A stretch of 64,000 bases of DNA from Hermodice carunculata. Taxonomy: Eukaryota; Annelida; Polychaeta; Eunicida; Amphinomidae. The stretch's first letter is position 1. The number at the start of each line of letters is the position of its first letter. Where the stretch lies: assembly GCA_964020975.1 (NCBI GenBank), contig OZ026620.1, positions 80,653,279 to 80,717,278 of the forward strand, in the 5' to 3' direction. Positions 11,467 to 23,962 of the stretch are shown here, piece by piece. The position numbers and the translations under genes were made by a program. Below the pieces are notes generated by a model. It was not told where the DNA came from. It ran no database searches and saw nothing but the letters and a program-made list of their open reading frames with translations.

Positions 11467-11978
11467 AGGGCCCTTTAATGACTGAAAACCCACAATATCT
11501 GAGTATATTTTGGAAGGTCCCTGTTGGGGAGTGTTTGGGGTATAACAGCTAGCTTTTACCCAAAAGTTGAATTATAAAAAATTCCTCACAGAAGTAAGCC
11601 CCTGTTAGGTAAACGTGACGTGATTTAAATTAGATGAGTGGCTTTTGGCAAATAGAAAATGATTGAGCATTAAAAATTGTGTGCCAAATTATTTTAATTA
11701 AATAATTAATTAATCAATCAACAAAGTTCATTAAGCAACCTCCAATTCTGAAACAATTTTGTCCAGGCCATATATTTGGAACTATAAATGCTGGCCCTTT
11801 TAAATTTTCATGGTTTGGTAGATTTCAGGCAGGAGCGTATTTATCTGGCTGATTACTTTTTGACTAATTATTGATTAACACAAATCATTAAGCAGCTAAA
11901 AAACACCTGCATTGTTTGTCCACGCATTTTCTTGGAAAGTATAATAAATGACCCGGCAAAATTTGCTGTGTGGGTACA

Positions 11979-12892
11979 TACCGTACTGGACGGCATAATA
12001 GTCGCAGCTGGAGGGGTAAAATAATTTTTTCAAAGCCATACCTGCGACTATTATGCCGACTACAGTCTAAACTTCCCGGGGACTTAGCCTGGGAGGAAGT
12101 TTTATTGACGATGGAAAAGACCGGTGGCCATGTTTGTTTACATTGCCGGTGTACATACATTGTGTTCGTCGTCAAAAAGTCTCAATAATGCAATAAAATG
12201 TATAACTATAGGCTTACCCTTACTATAATCTGCGTATTCTTGTTCATAGTTTAATATGCAGACAGAAAAACGGGGGAAATACGCTCGATTAGTGTTCATA
12301 AGACAAGCATGCATGTTTGCCATGTGTTAGTCACATGACACAGTTGAGTTTATGCAATCTCGCGAGAGTCTAGAAAACGAGATTAGTCATGGCGGCACCC
12401 TAATGGAAACGCATGTGGATCATCCACAATGTTTTTGCAGCGAGATTTAAGAAATTTAAATGACACAATTTTAAAACAAATACCAAAGTTTGATAACTCA
12501 TAATGTTTTTAAGTAGCTGTATGATAGCATTTACCCGCTGATAGCGAGAATCTGACACAAAACGACAGTTTCAACATGAAAGTGAGGAGCGAGATTCTAG
12601 TTCACTTTTCACATACCAAGACAAAATAAAAAGGCAACACAGGTGGATGTTTTAAAGTTTATTTACCTTCATTTTAACTTTATTCACCAGCTTTAAATCA
12701 TAGATTTTTGTTCATTCCTTGTCATGAGCAGCCTGTTATACTTCTTCATGGTGATGTCAGGGAGACCGTTTTTTTTTTATTTTTTGGGGTGCGACTATTG
12801 TGCCGCACATACCTTGAGGTGTCTTATTCCCCCTCCACAGTTGGGGGTGCGACTTTTGTGCGGGTGCGACTATTATGGCGTCCAGTACGGTA
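11979..12892. mobile_element. 914-bp DNA transposon with TIR taccgtactggac
   Basis: The left end taccgtactggacggcataa and the right end, read in reverse, taccgtactggacgccataa differ at one base, and the inverted similarity extends through tagtcgca. There is no transposase; interior open frames are unrecognised. The ends may include a TA duplication, suggesting the Tc1/mariner-pogo group, but this is uncertain. Confidence 0.8.
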
Positions 12893-13296
12893 TTATGTTG
12901 AAGAAGTGTATAATTATGCATAGTCTTACATGGCTAATTATCCTCCATGATACATTCATTCATTAACAAAGATCAATAAGCTTGGAGATCATAGGGCCTT
13001 CCAAATAGAATTCTGTTGTATGCAATACCTACAGAAGGATTTTATGGAAGTACATTTAACATGGTCACAACATGTTTCAAGGTAGATCATATGTATTTAC
13101 CATCATGATTATTGTGGGCGGGGGATATGGCTAGCGTCAGCAGCTACTGTTTATGTGTAAACCATATTGTATTTATCAAGATGTATTAATTTGATGTGGC
13201 CTATAATTTTATATCTCCATTCACTGGGGTCTTAAATAAGAAAACCGATCAGTTATGGGTTGTCAGTGCAGTTTCTCTTGGCCTGGCAGCTGTGTG

Positions 13297-13999
13297 CATC
13301 TTTTGGCCTTATTGAACTTTAGGGGACCCAAGCCCCTATAAGACTAATAATGGTTCAAAGTTCACGAAAGTTCCGGAAGTGTTGTAAATAATCATTAGCA
13401 ACACGAATCACTTATCTGAGATGACTTCCAACCGGTCCTAACATGTAAATTAAGCATCAGCGTTTCTGCCGATGATCCAAGATGGATGCCGCAAGTGCTA
13501 TTGGGGACCGTATCATATAATTTTAAATGTGATCATAAACAATAAAACTATTGCTTAACTATTTCAAAGAAAAAAATTACAAGAAAGAATGAACGCTGAG
13601 ACCATCCCCGGGAATATCCCAGGGCATCACGTGCACCTGGCTCGTGTAGGTAAACATGCACCCAAAGCTCATTTGGTAGATTTAATGCGATTGGTTAAAA
13701 TCTTGTTCCAGTGTTGCATTGTGGGTAATATTCGAGTCAAACGTCGTTCGGTGCATATGCAAATGGCGGCACATTAATCGATTCCGTCGATGATTTCACG
13801 GAATAAATTCGAGTTTTTTTATATTTTAATGACACTATGCCTGGGGCGCAAACATCTAGTCTACTAGAAAAACATATAGGAACGTTACCATAGTGCCTGA
13901 GGCGCAATAATCTTCGCTTTAGGTAGGAACATGGACATCGTTAGGGGATTTTACCTATAGAGGCTCGGGTCCCCTAAAGTTCAATAAGGCCCATCTTTT
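13297..13999. mobile_element. 687-bp DNA transposon with perfect 8-bp target duplication
   Basis: The element body is 13305-13991. Its ends ggccttattgaactttaggg are perfect inverted repeats over the first 24 bases and continue imperfectly to about 34. Both sides are flanked by the direct repeat CATCTTTT (13297-13304 and 13992-13999). An 8-bp duplication fits hAT, Merlin or P-type insertion; the terminal GG argues against a standard hAT end. No transposase is present. Confidence 0.92.
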
Positions 14000-14486
14000 G
14001 ATCTGCTTTGCTTAAAAAACAAACAAACAAAAAAAACCCAGTCGAACATTCACAACAATAAGTTTTTTTCTTGTTTCTTGTGCTTTAAATGATATAAGTT
14101 TAACTGGTCTTGTGATAGACCAGATAACAAAGATAAACAACACAATTGTGAACATCCAATCAACCCCACATTTTGTCAATTTCACATGGGACAGGTCCAA
14201 GTATATCAAATGAGGTACTGGTTTATCCATCTTGGTAGCAAGAAGCTAGTTTTGCTCATGGATGAGAGGACTGAGTGGACAGATACAGAAAAAAATCCAA
14301 ACACTTTTGTAGAATCGCTTCTTGCATACTTCTTTGTGTAACTAGAATACCTGTCTGTGATAATTTGACATTTTGTCTGCTTCTTATAGGAGACAGCATT
14401 ATAATTTACCAATGCCGTCCATAGTTTTCAAGTCAGCCCAATATAGCTTTCAGGACTGGCAGGGTGTATGAAAATCCAGGTCTCTT

Positions 14487-14911
14487 TTGATATTGGTGGC
14501 ACCACCTGCAATATTGTGCAATATAGAGGTCAAAATGTGAAAATCTTATGAACACTCTAGCATCTTAAATTTTTGGCAGATCTTCACGGAATTTAGTGTG
14601 ATCGTGGGGGAGGTCAAAATCAAAGTTGCAAGTGATATAGTGGTGCTACCTATAATTTGATGGAAATTATGATCCAAAATGCATTTTAAGTTCTAAAATC
14701 TATATTTAAAAAAGTAATTGGATTAGACTTGCCAAATTTACTGGATATATAGACCATGTCCAATGCTAGAATGTTATGTAATATCAGTGACCTTGACCTA
14801 TTTTTGTGAAGTCACAATGCCTGTAAAGTTGAAGAGGTGATTTTTTAATTGCAAGGTGTAGCTTGGACATCAGTGGCAATGTCAGAACAGCACCAGGCCC
14901 ATGGGCCTCTT
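14487..14911 (+). repeat. Dispersed repeat ending in AGGCCCATGGGCCTCTT, copy 1
   Basis: Shares ggtggcaccacctgcaat, gaggtcaaaatgtgaaaatc, ggggaggtcaaaatc and gtggtgctacctata with 51750-52090. It ends in the palindrome aggcccatgggcct after an agcaccaggccc lead. A TGACCTTGACC unit sits inside it at 14788. Confidence 0.8.
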
Positions 14912-15159
14912 TTCTTACATAATCTGGGTGACCTTGATCTGTCCCAAGGGCACTGAGGAATGAAGGACTCACTGATTGTTGTCTTGGTACATGCGACAGT
15001 ATCCATCAAAGGAATTGCACAAATAAGCTATGATTACATGTGGAGCAAAGTGCCATCAGGTGGACAGTTTATACACTAAATATATGTAAGCTTTATATGT
15101 TCAGAAGCCACTTGAGGACTCGCAACTTTGAAATGAAGATATATGTGCAATATAGCCAC

Positions 15160-15196
15160 AGTGCCAGTAGACCATTAGGCCCATGGGCCTCTTGTT
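15160..15196 (+). repeat. Second AGGCCCATGGGCCTCTTG terminus
   Basis: The same 3' terminus (15177-15194) recurs 283 bases after the first, preceded by unrelated sequence, so it marks a separate truncated copy or a tandem insertion. Confidence 0.65.
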
Positions 15197-15689
15197 TATA
15201 TATAGTGTAGGCCCACGTCATTGTAACATGCATGTAATGATTGCATCAAACAGCACTGATTTGGCATTGTACATACATGTAATTGTATTAGCACATCCTA
15301 ATGTCTATAAATTCATAGAGAAATTACAGGGCGAGGAGGCACACATGGTGATGGGAAGGTCCTCCCTGAGTGGGAAAAAAGCAAGGGGCCCAAGAATGCA
15401 GTGTTAGCCAGCAATAAGTATTTTCAAAAGATTGTAAGCCTGCTTGAGTTTGAGGAGCAATGTGCATATTAGGTTGTCCGACACATGTGTAGCCTCTGCA
15501 GAGTGTGTGAGAGGCATCGCTTATAACCTAGGTGTTGGTGTATGCTAAGAGACACCAGCATATAATACACATTTTTAGAGAGAGTGCATTTCGTTATGTA
15601 TGATCTGCCAGGCTTTTTTTTTCCTCTTTTACCCCTTGGCCCATATAGGCCCGGGGGGTATTGCTATATCACCTATGTCTCTGTGTGTG

Positions 15690-16330
15690 AATCTGTGCCT
15701 CCATGTGTTCCTTCTTCTTGAGAGTGATTTCAGATGAACCGGATAAGTTGGGATCATGGAACTTTTTTAGCTGATCACAGTTTTTGAAGTTTACATCAAG
15801 TTCAAAGGACAATGACCCAATTGTAAGATCACCTAGGTCAATATTATTCTCTATGAATTTCTTGCACGCAATATCAGGAGAACCAGAATTGCTAGGACCA
15901 TGAAACATTTACAGATAATCACCCTTGCAAGGGTCTTCCTCATGTTTGAAGGACAGTGACCTTGACCTAATTTTAAGGTCACCAGAGCCAATTTTCTCTA
16001 ATAAATGTCTTGTACGTGGGATCCTAAGCGCTTGATAAGATAGGCTCATTAGACTTTTACAGTTAGTCACCCTTGTAAGAATTTAGCTCCGGTTTGAAGA
16101 ACATTGACCATGACCTAATTTCAAGGTCACCAGGGTCAGTCTGTTTTTTTTTTTAAATTGCAAGGAATATCAGAAGAACCAGATAAGCTAGGATCACAAA
16201 ACTTTTACAGTTGATCTCCCTTAGGACAAGTGAATTCAAGTTTGAAGGACAATGACCTGGACTCAATTTTAAGGTCACCAGGGTCACTTTACTTCGAAAT
16301 TCTTGCACACAATATTAGTAGAACCAGAAA
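15690..16330. repeat. Diverged TGACCTTGACC repeat block
   Basis: Four or five units of about 140-150 bp with caatgacc, aaggtcaccag and aagtttgaaggac words and frequent agaaccagataag. More diverged than the array at 54.6 kb. Confidence 0.7.
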
Positions 16331-16968
16331 TATTAGTAGAACCAGATGTGCCTCAGCAAAATTACTCTTCAGAAGTATCTGACTGTCAATTTATGGTACA
16401 TGTACCCTGTAAACTGCATGAAACAGAAAAATTATCTGCTCTGCATATTTTCATAAAAATATGTCGATCACATATTACTGATTCCCTTTTATGGGCAGCC
16501 CAGGTGTTTTAGGGTGTTTGTGGGCAGGGTAATGTTGATCGAAGGTCTTCTTTGCACAATGAGTAATTTTACAGGACAAATGCTTCATCCTACTTTTTAG
16601 TTACAATGTTAGTATGGCAATATGAAGGAAATGATGCAAAATGCCTACTTCAGCTGATGGTTTTTATGATTTTCCTACAAACAACTTAAATGCAGGAAAA
16701 ACGGTTTCCATGTATGCATTGAAAAGGCCGGATTCAGCCGGCTTGAGGGGGAAAGGGTTAAATATGTTTGTTTTGATCAGAGGAGATTGTGTCTTCAGAG
16801 CTGTTTTCCTGGAGATTCTCTTAGCATTAAGCCAAGTTGTGGACTGAACCATTAACATGCAAGTGAAAAGGTGTAGACAGTGTGGTTGTTGTTTGCCATG
16901 AATTGATGTTCAACATCTACTCCAACTATCAGCTGGCATTCACCGTCAAATACCAAGCATGATGATAT

Positions 16969-17218
16969 TTAACTCTTCCCCACTCAAATTAATCACCCAA
17001 AAGCGCCCAGATGTAGCTTGTCATCTGCCTTAACATTTCTACTTAAACTTGTCATTACTAGAAAGCATTTTGGCCGAGATTTATATGTAAGACTGTACTC
17101 ATGATGGGGCACCCTAGCTAGGTCAAAAGCTTTCTTTGGGGTGTGTTGGGTACAGTGTGCCCAACCTGCACCAAGGAAAGGTATTGATTCAGTCATGTGC
17201 TGACCAGAAATGAGTTAA
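16969..17218 (+). mobile_element. Hairpin MITE, subfamily 2, copy E
   Basis: Flanked by TTAA at 16969-16972 and 17215-17218; the inner ends ctcttccccac and gaccagaaatgag are weakly inverted. The hairpin aggtcaaaagctttctttgg ... ccaaggaaaggtattgat is at 17120-17191. Its body aligns with the reverse complement of copy D. Confidence 0.8.
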
Positions 17219-17339
17219 ACTGTCCTGAAACTGACACTGTATGGAGGACTGATGGGCTGGCTCTACCTTGGGCAGCTTTGATGCGAGACACTGCATGACC
17301 ATTGGGTAACTGAAACTGGTTTACATTTTCCAGCTGAGG

Positions 17340-17380
17340 TTAACCCTTGTTCGCTTAGAGTAAGACTGATAAGGGGTTAA
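17340..17380. mobile_element. 41-bp TTAA-flanked inverted sequence
   Basis: TTAACCCTT at one end and AAGGGGTTAA at the other, within 41 bp. It may be a minimal internal-deletion relic of the TTAA family, or chance. Confidence 0.4.
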
Positions 17381-17631
17381 TCCCCATGTAACGTAAAAAT
17401 GAATATTACAAAACCCGGCTTTCATGTAGGCCGCCCTCTGTGTCACAATTAAGTGTGAAATTGGAAGTGGACATGTTTTCAATTCTTTCCTCCGTTCATT
17501 TTACAAAATGTACATGGAAAATTGACATCATGCAGGGCAGTCCTTGTATTGGCAAAAACCAGGACAAAAGCCCGATGAAGTCTAGATTTACAGGTATTAA
17601 TAGTCTACATGCATATGTCATATCTTATGTG

Positions 17632-17664
17632 CTATATATATATATATATATTGTAACTGTAGGC

Positions 17665-17758
<94 letters not shown>
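17632..17758. repeat. (TA)n microsatellite, interrupted
   Basis: About 19 bases of TA, a 15-base break ttgtaactgtaggc, then about 93 bases of pure TA. It is self-complementary and open in both orientations, which produces meaningless YIYI frames. Confidence 0.97.
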
Positions 17759-17763
<5 letters not shown>

Positions 17764-17807
17764 GTAGAATCCAATCTCTCTACAGTCCATAGCAGATCCA
17801 TTCACCA

Positions 17808-20364
17808 TCAGGCTAGCTTTAAAAATATTTCTGTTTCGTATAACGCGCCCAGCGTGCGCAAAACGTTGCAGTTGGAACATTTTTTTCAACAGTACAGAAA
17901 AAAATTTTTTCAGGCATGATTTAAGTTAACGCTACTCGCACGCCTCCTGTGGCACTGGCAGCTCTGTAAACACGTATCGTTTGCGCACATACCATGAATG
18001 CTATCAGTACATTGTAGTAAATTTGCGTATACAGTTTTGGCAAGTTCCTCGCGATAAACGGTGTTCCTAGATCAAATTCAAAGGAAAATGTTAATATTTC
18101 AAATCAGAAGTCGAGTGTGCGCACCGTCAACATCTTTGATGCAACTGTACACAAACAGCTGCTTTGGCCATGTGGTCTCACGCACAACACGTCGCCCGAT
18201 TGGTCAATGGAGTCACATGCAAAAATGAGCCAATCACGGCTCGTGTTACAGTGTTTTCATCATGGCTTCCGCCCAGTGAACATGTGTGAATCTGCCGTAA
18301 TTTACGGAGGGAACACACAAACGGGAAGCTTTGTTTATATTGCAGCACGCGAAAATAAAGATTCCAGTGTTTATTGCAACAATTATTTGGAGTCATAGGC
18401 AAATACGCAAAGGTAGGGGATAGAGGGAATAGCAGAATGTGTCCCAAATCAGTCCGTGAGACTTGGTCAGTTCACCGCAGATCCACTCCATGCTGTCAAT
18501 TGCGTGTGACTGGAAGTTGTGTGCTGTTTTTGCCTGGGAAGTCATCTCAAGGCACCTATTTTTTCCAACACTGTTAGAACCCTGTCGATAAATGGTTATG
18601 TTAATTTGCAGATGAATTTGCCATGCAAATTTTATTATATTTTGACACTGCTTTGACATCATTGGGGCAGATCACACTGACGGTGAGTGGTGTGACCCTG
18701 CTCAGCAAACCAATTACTGCCGGTACCTTTGATATCGTAATCGTATATGACAGTGAAAATGTCTACCTGTGTTGACAGAAATAAAGTTCTGGTGAATACA
18801 ACTGCTGACCAAGTAACTGTTTAAACTTGGAATGTTTATCAATTAGCGATTATCATCACCTATTGGCGCCCCATGCACGTGCTGCGAAAGCTCTGATTTT
18901 TTTTAGTGATTTAGACCCCCCCCCCCCATAGTTCTTCAGCATGCATGCAGCGCTCTGACTTCAAACGCTGTTATCACAACGGATTATCGTCACCTTCTGC
19001 CACCCCCTTGCCAGCCTTGGAAACAACCGCAACTTGTAACTGTGTCATGAAAATTTGAGAGAAAAAGTTGGTTGCCCGAAAAGTGAAGGACTATTAATTT
19101 TAACTTGCCCGATTAAATCTGACTTGTCCCAGGCAATCGGACACGTGAATTGCCGAGCCCTGCTTTGTACTCTCAGTTTGACTATGGACCAACAAAACTC
19201 TAGTTTCTTTCCTCCATGGTTTGACATTCCCAGGAACTATGCCCGACATGAAGTGATGTCATATTAGGAAGATAGTCAACCCATTGTGGTATCTGGATGG
19301 GCAAAGGACTTAATTTTGTTCAGACTAGGGAAAGATTTGTATTGACTATTGAAAAAGAAAAGAAAAGAAATGAAAAATGCAATAAATATTTTTAAAAAAT
19401 GTTCATTCCACCATTTACTCTGAGGCCTCCCCCCCCCCCCCGCCCATCTTTTATCACAAAAAACTACACACTGGCATTATATATCCCATCCCTGTTTCTT
19501 TGCTTGTGTTTGAAATATAGGCAACTATGCTGTATCCTTTTATGTTCCTCCTACTGTCTGACAAAAGCCATCTACATGTAAATCAGCTAACTGAAACAAA
19601 GAAAAAAAGGAAAATTTTACTGCAAGTCCCTACTCTATATGTGTTGTCAAATGAAAAAAATACACACTTCGCATTTGATATCCAATTCTTTTTCTTCCTC
19701 TACATTTGAAATAAAGGCAACTACGCCATATCCTTGTTTCTTTTACTGTCTGCAGAAGCCTTGTACATGTATATATTATGCCATTACATATACATACAAA
19801 AGAGGTGTGTTCATGTCTTAATATTTACTCTGAACCGTCATCATACACGCCTCCCCTCCCCTGCTGTTAAGTGAAAATTAAAACTACACATTTGTATTTG
19901 ATATCGTATTCCTTTTCTTCTGTAATATTTGAAAAAAAGGGCAACTATATAATTATGCTAATCCTTTGTTTCTTAAAGCCCTGTACATGTACATGTTTAA
20001 AATAGCAAAAGACCCACCCCGATTCAAGCTGAGGTGTATTTACAGTAGGGCTACCCTGTCTCAGCGCCAGCACACCAGCCTGAAGCGTATATTGTCCCAC
20101 TACGACTTCATCTGTGGCCGAGGCTCTTGCTTTAATACAGATTTAATAAAAAATATGCAACCTGGAATCTTGTTTATCTTGTATCAATACTAAGTCCATC
20201 AGTCCTCGTACTGGCATGATGCCGTTATTACAGTAATACGTAGTAGGTATGTGTAGTTTGAAAAAAAAAAAAAAAAAAATGAATAAAAAAAAAATCCTCC
20301 CTGCCTCATCAAATTTTTCAAGGCCCAGTTATACAAAACAGAAATATTTTTAAGGCTGGCCTCA
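17808..20364. mobile_element. PIF/Harbinger-like DNA transposon, 2.55-kb copy
   Basis: The element 17811-20361 begins ggctagctttaaaaatattt and ends with the inverted ttaaggctggcc. TCA flanks both sides. The copy at 33916-35727 is in the opposite orientation, has the same ends, and has a 3-bp duplication confirmed by the interrupted LINE frame. This longer copy holds extra AT-rich and C-rich sequence at 19270-20000. No transposase was recognised. The three-base TNA target and GGCC ends suggest PIF/Harbinger, an inference. Confidence 0.85.
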
Positions 20365-20720
20365 ATGTCTAAAGGAGCCAATTAGAGTGCTGGATTTTGC
20401 TGCTGTTAGACTGCCAGGAGTTTTCCTGAAGACCTTGTAACATTAATAGAAATGATCATAGCATTTTTGTCTCCACCCATTGTAGAACAAACACCTGGTG
20501 ATGAAATTATGCAGTTTGATTATAAAACAAGCTCACCAAGCAAAGAAGAAAGAGAAAAGTGGTATGTTCATGGGACCAGTCCATGCAGAAGAATTGCATT
20601 GTGGGTGCATTCACTTTCCTACTGTGATACGCCTCCTGCCAGTAGAACAGACAGAAGTAGATTAGCTGGTGAAAATGAATATTTTCCTCCATTTGTTAAA
20701 AAAATACAAAACCTACTCTG

Positions 20721-20962
20721 TTGTAAGCCTGAGAGTTTCTTTCATGTGGATTAAATCTAACTTCGGTAACTATCCATTTCATGCAAATAGTCCACCTTAA
20801 AAGACCCGAGTTTGGATAATTGATCTGGTAGCGATGGTTATTTTCTGTTATAATCCTGAGAATTCCTTTCCTGTGGAATAAATAGGCAACTATCCATTTC
20901 ATGCAATTGATCCACCTTAAAAGACCCGAGTTTGCATAATTGATCTGGTAGCGATGGTTACT
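20721..20962 (+). repeat. Tandem duplication of about 126 bp
   Basis: Two adjacent copies share aactatccatttcatgcaa, ccaccttaaaagacccgagt and ttgatctggtagcgatggtt. No function is suggested. Confidence 0.9.
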
Positions 20963-22416
20963 GCCTTTTTGTCAAGTGTTGGCATTTTACTGTCGAGAAA
21001 TAGCGGGTATAAGTTCAAGAAAGCTGTGCTTCTCATTACTTGTATCCATTTGTACGACTTAGTGATGCTGGCTCTGTGACGAGCTTGTGCCAGTCAGGCC
21101 AAGTTACATGATTTGGTCAGGCAGTTTGATTGACAAGACAAGTACAATGGCACATGTATCGTACCCCGCCACCAGAGGTGGCATTGGGAGAGATAGAGTT
21201 AGTAGGGATCAGAGCAGTTTTTCTGTCCCTCTGTCGGTCTAGATATTTCATGAACCCTGTAAGATACAGTGGCATCAGCAAGTGTCTCGCTGCATAACCC
21301 TGGCATGGGCCCTTGCTGTCCATGGCAAGTGCAAAGTCTCGTGAGTTTCTTCGCACTGTTGTGCATGGCAGTCTCTGCACCCCACGAAGGAAAGTTTAGT
21401 GTGTACTCCACTTGAGGACATTGCCTGCTCCCCAAATATTTATCAGAGGGCTTCAAAGTTACCTGTAAAAGTCTAATATTGATTGCGATTGTAAATGTGC
21501 ATTATTCTTGTTGTAAAACAAGGACAAGAAAAAGAAAAGTTTGTTCCATTATATATTTCTGGTTGATTCGCCCATGCAAAAAAATCATATTTCTCATGTC
21601 AGAACATTTAGCTTGTGGTTTTTGCATTTAAAGGAACCACTGTAGACTCTGTTGTCCATAAATGTCTCTCCTGCAAATTTCCTTTCAACAGGCCCAAGAG
21701 TGGCTCAAAGTTTTAACCCTGAAAATGGAATGTGGGACTCTCTGATCGAAGGCTCTTCTGTATACAGACAGTGTTATAAAGAGAGCACTTTCTGATGGAG
21801 ACGTACCTTGATACACAGTAAAATGTTAATTGAAACTGCATGGTCAGTTCATTTTGGTCTTCCTCACACAGACATACTGCACAGTATCAAGGCTATATCA
21901 GTGATGAATTCAAGTTCTCTCAATGGAACCATGATGACTTCCTGTCCCGTAAAAGAGCTTCCCTCATACAGCCATAAACACCCCATGAACAAACGAGGCC
22001 ACTCACTTTTGGTTTCGGTTTGAAGCATGCAGGGATTGCTGAGTGAATACGAGGCTCTGTCTGCAGCAGACACATCCAAGAACTGGCACGTTGTTCTGCA
22101 TGGCACACCTCTGAAGTTCCAATTTGTGAGGCATCCCAAATGGGGACCCACTGAATGTTGACAACCATACTAACGAATTTATGTATGCAATGCAGTAAGT
22201 GACTGCGAATTATGTGCCGAGAAGTTGATGTTGACGGCAGGCCTATCACGGTGCTCACCCAGCCTACATGTAACTCTTTGTTCATTTATTATTTACGCAG
22301 ATGTTGCTATGTCCCGTTGTGGACCCCCCTGTTTTTTGACTGTTTGCCAGAAATGCAACAAGAGTTGTTGGTTAACGTAGCAGAGCTATCCTGACACCCG
22401 CTGAGGAGTTCCATGT
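20963..22416. other. Intronic sequence, no gene seen
   Basis: Open stretches up to about 120 codons exist on both strands (for example minus strand 21920-22285), but none shows a recognisable domain or splice-consistent context. Confidence 0.45.
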
Positions 22417-22654
22417 GAAACCTTTAAGTGCTTATCACTGCTATAGTCATTTTTTCATTACCGTTAAATATATAAGGGTTAAAAGATTCAAATTCCTCAT
22501 GAAGATACCTTTCATATAAATACCAGGAAACCTAGTCTAAAGCAAAAAGTAGGCTTTAGTCAACAGCTTTCCTCAGAACGCTTTGCGCACATTGCGTGCA
22601 AAGTGTCCTGAGGAAAGCTGTTGACTCAATCTTAAATCAGCACTTTAAAGGTTC
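22417..22654 (+). mobile_element. Hairpin MITE, subfamily 1, copy C
   Basis: The left end gaaacctttaagtgcttat matches the reverse of the right end (gaacctttaaagtgctgat). The hairpin arms gtcaacagctttcctcag and ctgaggaaagctgttgac are perfectly complementary, with a second inner inverted pair, cactttgc-type, around the centre. Confidence 0.88.
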
Positions 22655-22672
22655 AATACGCTGAAGTGACCA

Positions 22673-22850
22673 TACAGTGGAATCTCCCTATTAAGACCAC
22701 CTAAGGGACTGGGAAATTGTGGTCTTTATAGGGAGTGGTCTTAATTGGGGATAGAATTTAAATAGGGATAAACAAAAATGGGACCGGAAATTGGTGTCCT
22801 AATATAGAAACGGTCTGTCTGTGGAGATGGTCTTAATGTATTTCTGTATC
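22673..22850 (+). mobile_element. TA-flanked MITE fragment with CAGTGGAATCTCCC end
   Basis: Starts TACAGTGGAATCTCCCTATT and contains several aagaccacc and ggtctta words in both orientations, the signature of pogo-like MITEs. The right terminus is not clear. Confidence 0.5.
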
Positions 22851-23689
22851 TACACTCATAAAGCTCTGTTTTCTGTTTTGTTCAGGTGTGTAGTTTTCTC
22901 TCACGTAAACAGAAATTAAGTTTTGGTCAAACATAGGTGGTGCCTCCGTGAAGGGGTCTCATTTACACTTTGCGACATGATTTCTCCAAACATATAACTG
23001 ATGCAAACTTGAAAATTTGCTAAATTGTGCCTTAAATCATAACTTAGGAAGTCATTTCTTGATTTTTCTTTAAATATGAAAGTTTTTATTTTATGAGCAT
23101 TCAAAGGGTTTTTTGGCAGACTTGGACAACTACTTCAGTTTTGGAGCTTCAGAAGTCATGTAAAGAAATAGAATATATGAAAACTGAGAAATTGCTTCCT
23201 AAGTTACAGTCTTATCTTCCAAATACCACTGAATTCGTAAGAATTGATCAAATATCTTTTGAGCTGGGCTTTCACAACATTTAAGATGTCGTGTAAAAAT
23301 CCGTTTCCAAGAAATCTGTCGTGAAAGGTTAGTGAGAAGATTTGAAAGAGTAACATGCCATTACATGAAATCTGCTGGCTCCCTCATGTTGTTCTTTTGT
23401 CTACAGTATAATCATGCAAAGGGCTTGCCATTGGACGTGTCGTCACAGTGAAAAATATTGAAACACATTGGGACTTGAGATTTTGGATCTTCTCGTGCAT
23501 AAACTTGAGCCATTATGTGGTTTTGGCTTGTTTGTTTCACATTTGAAGGGCTTCATGCTCTTTTGATCATGACTATCACTGTGGCTTGTATTTCTAAATA
23601 AACTGGTACCTAACTAGACCTGTTATTATGTGCATAATGGAAAATCATGCCTCACTGCACATATACCCTGGCTGGTGCTAATAGGTGGA
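22851..23689. other. Intronic sequence, no gene seen
   Basis: An imperfect inverted resemblance exists around 22985-23190 (aaatatgaaagtttttattt region). No gene or known element was identified. Confidence 0.4.
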
Positions 23690-23962
23690 TTAGGCAAAAA
23701 AAAAGTCTGTGTTTGGGGTTTCCCTACCGACCCTTGCCTAAACCCCCCTACCCTAAAACTTTTTATTAATTAAAAAAAAAAGAAGAAGAAAAATCTAGGC
23801 AGATTTTCTTCATGAAATGCACAATTTATCCATTTAAAGTCACTTTTCTTCTGTTTTCAGAGCAAAATTTTTTTAAAAAAGAAGCCTAATAATGCCTACC
23901 TACCTACCCTATTTATTTTTGGCATGTAACCTCAAACACGCTATTTGTTTTCTTTGGCCTTA
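23690..23962 (+). mobile_element. 270-bp MITE with gtgtttggggtt end, copy 1
   Basis: The ends taggcaaaaaaaa ... gtgtttggggttt and, inverted, taaggccaaagaaaac ... gtgtttgaggtta are similar. The internal words aacccccctaccctaaaact and cttcatgaaatgcacaattt recur at 60847-61118. Confidence 0.8.

Noticed and set aside
17440-17919. 159-codon frame with YIYI repeats
   Set aside because: Created by the (TA)n tract.
20452-20754. 100-codon plus-strand frame (MIIAFLSPPIVEQTPGDEIM)
   Set aside because: No domain recognised and no splice context matching the host gene; kept only as an unexplained frame.
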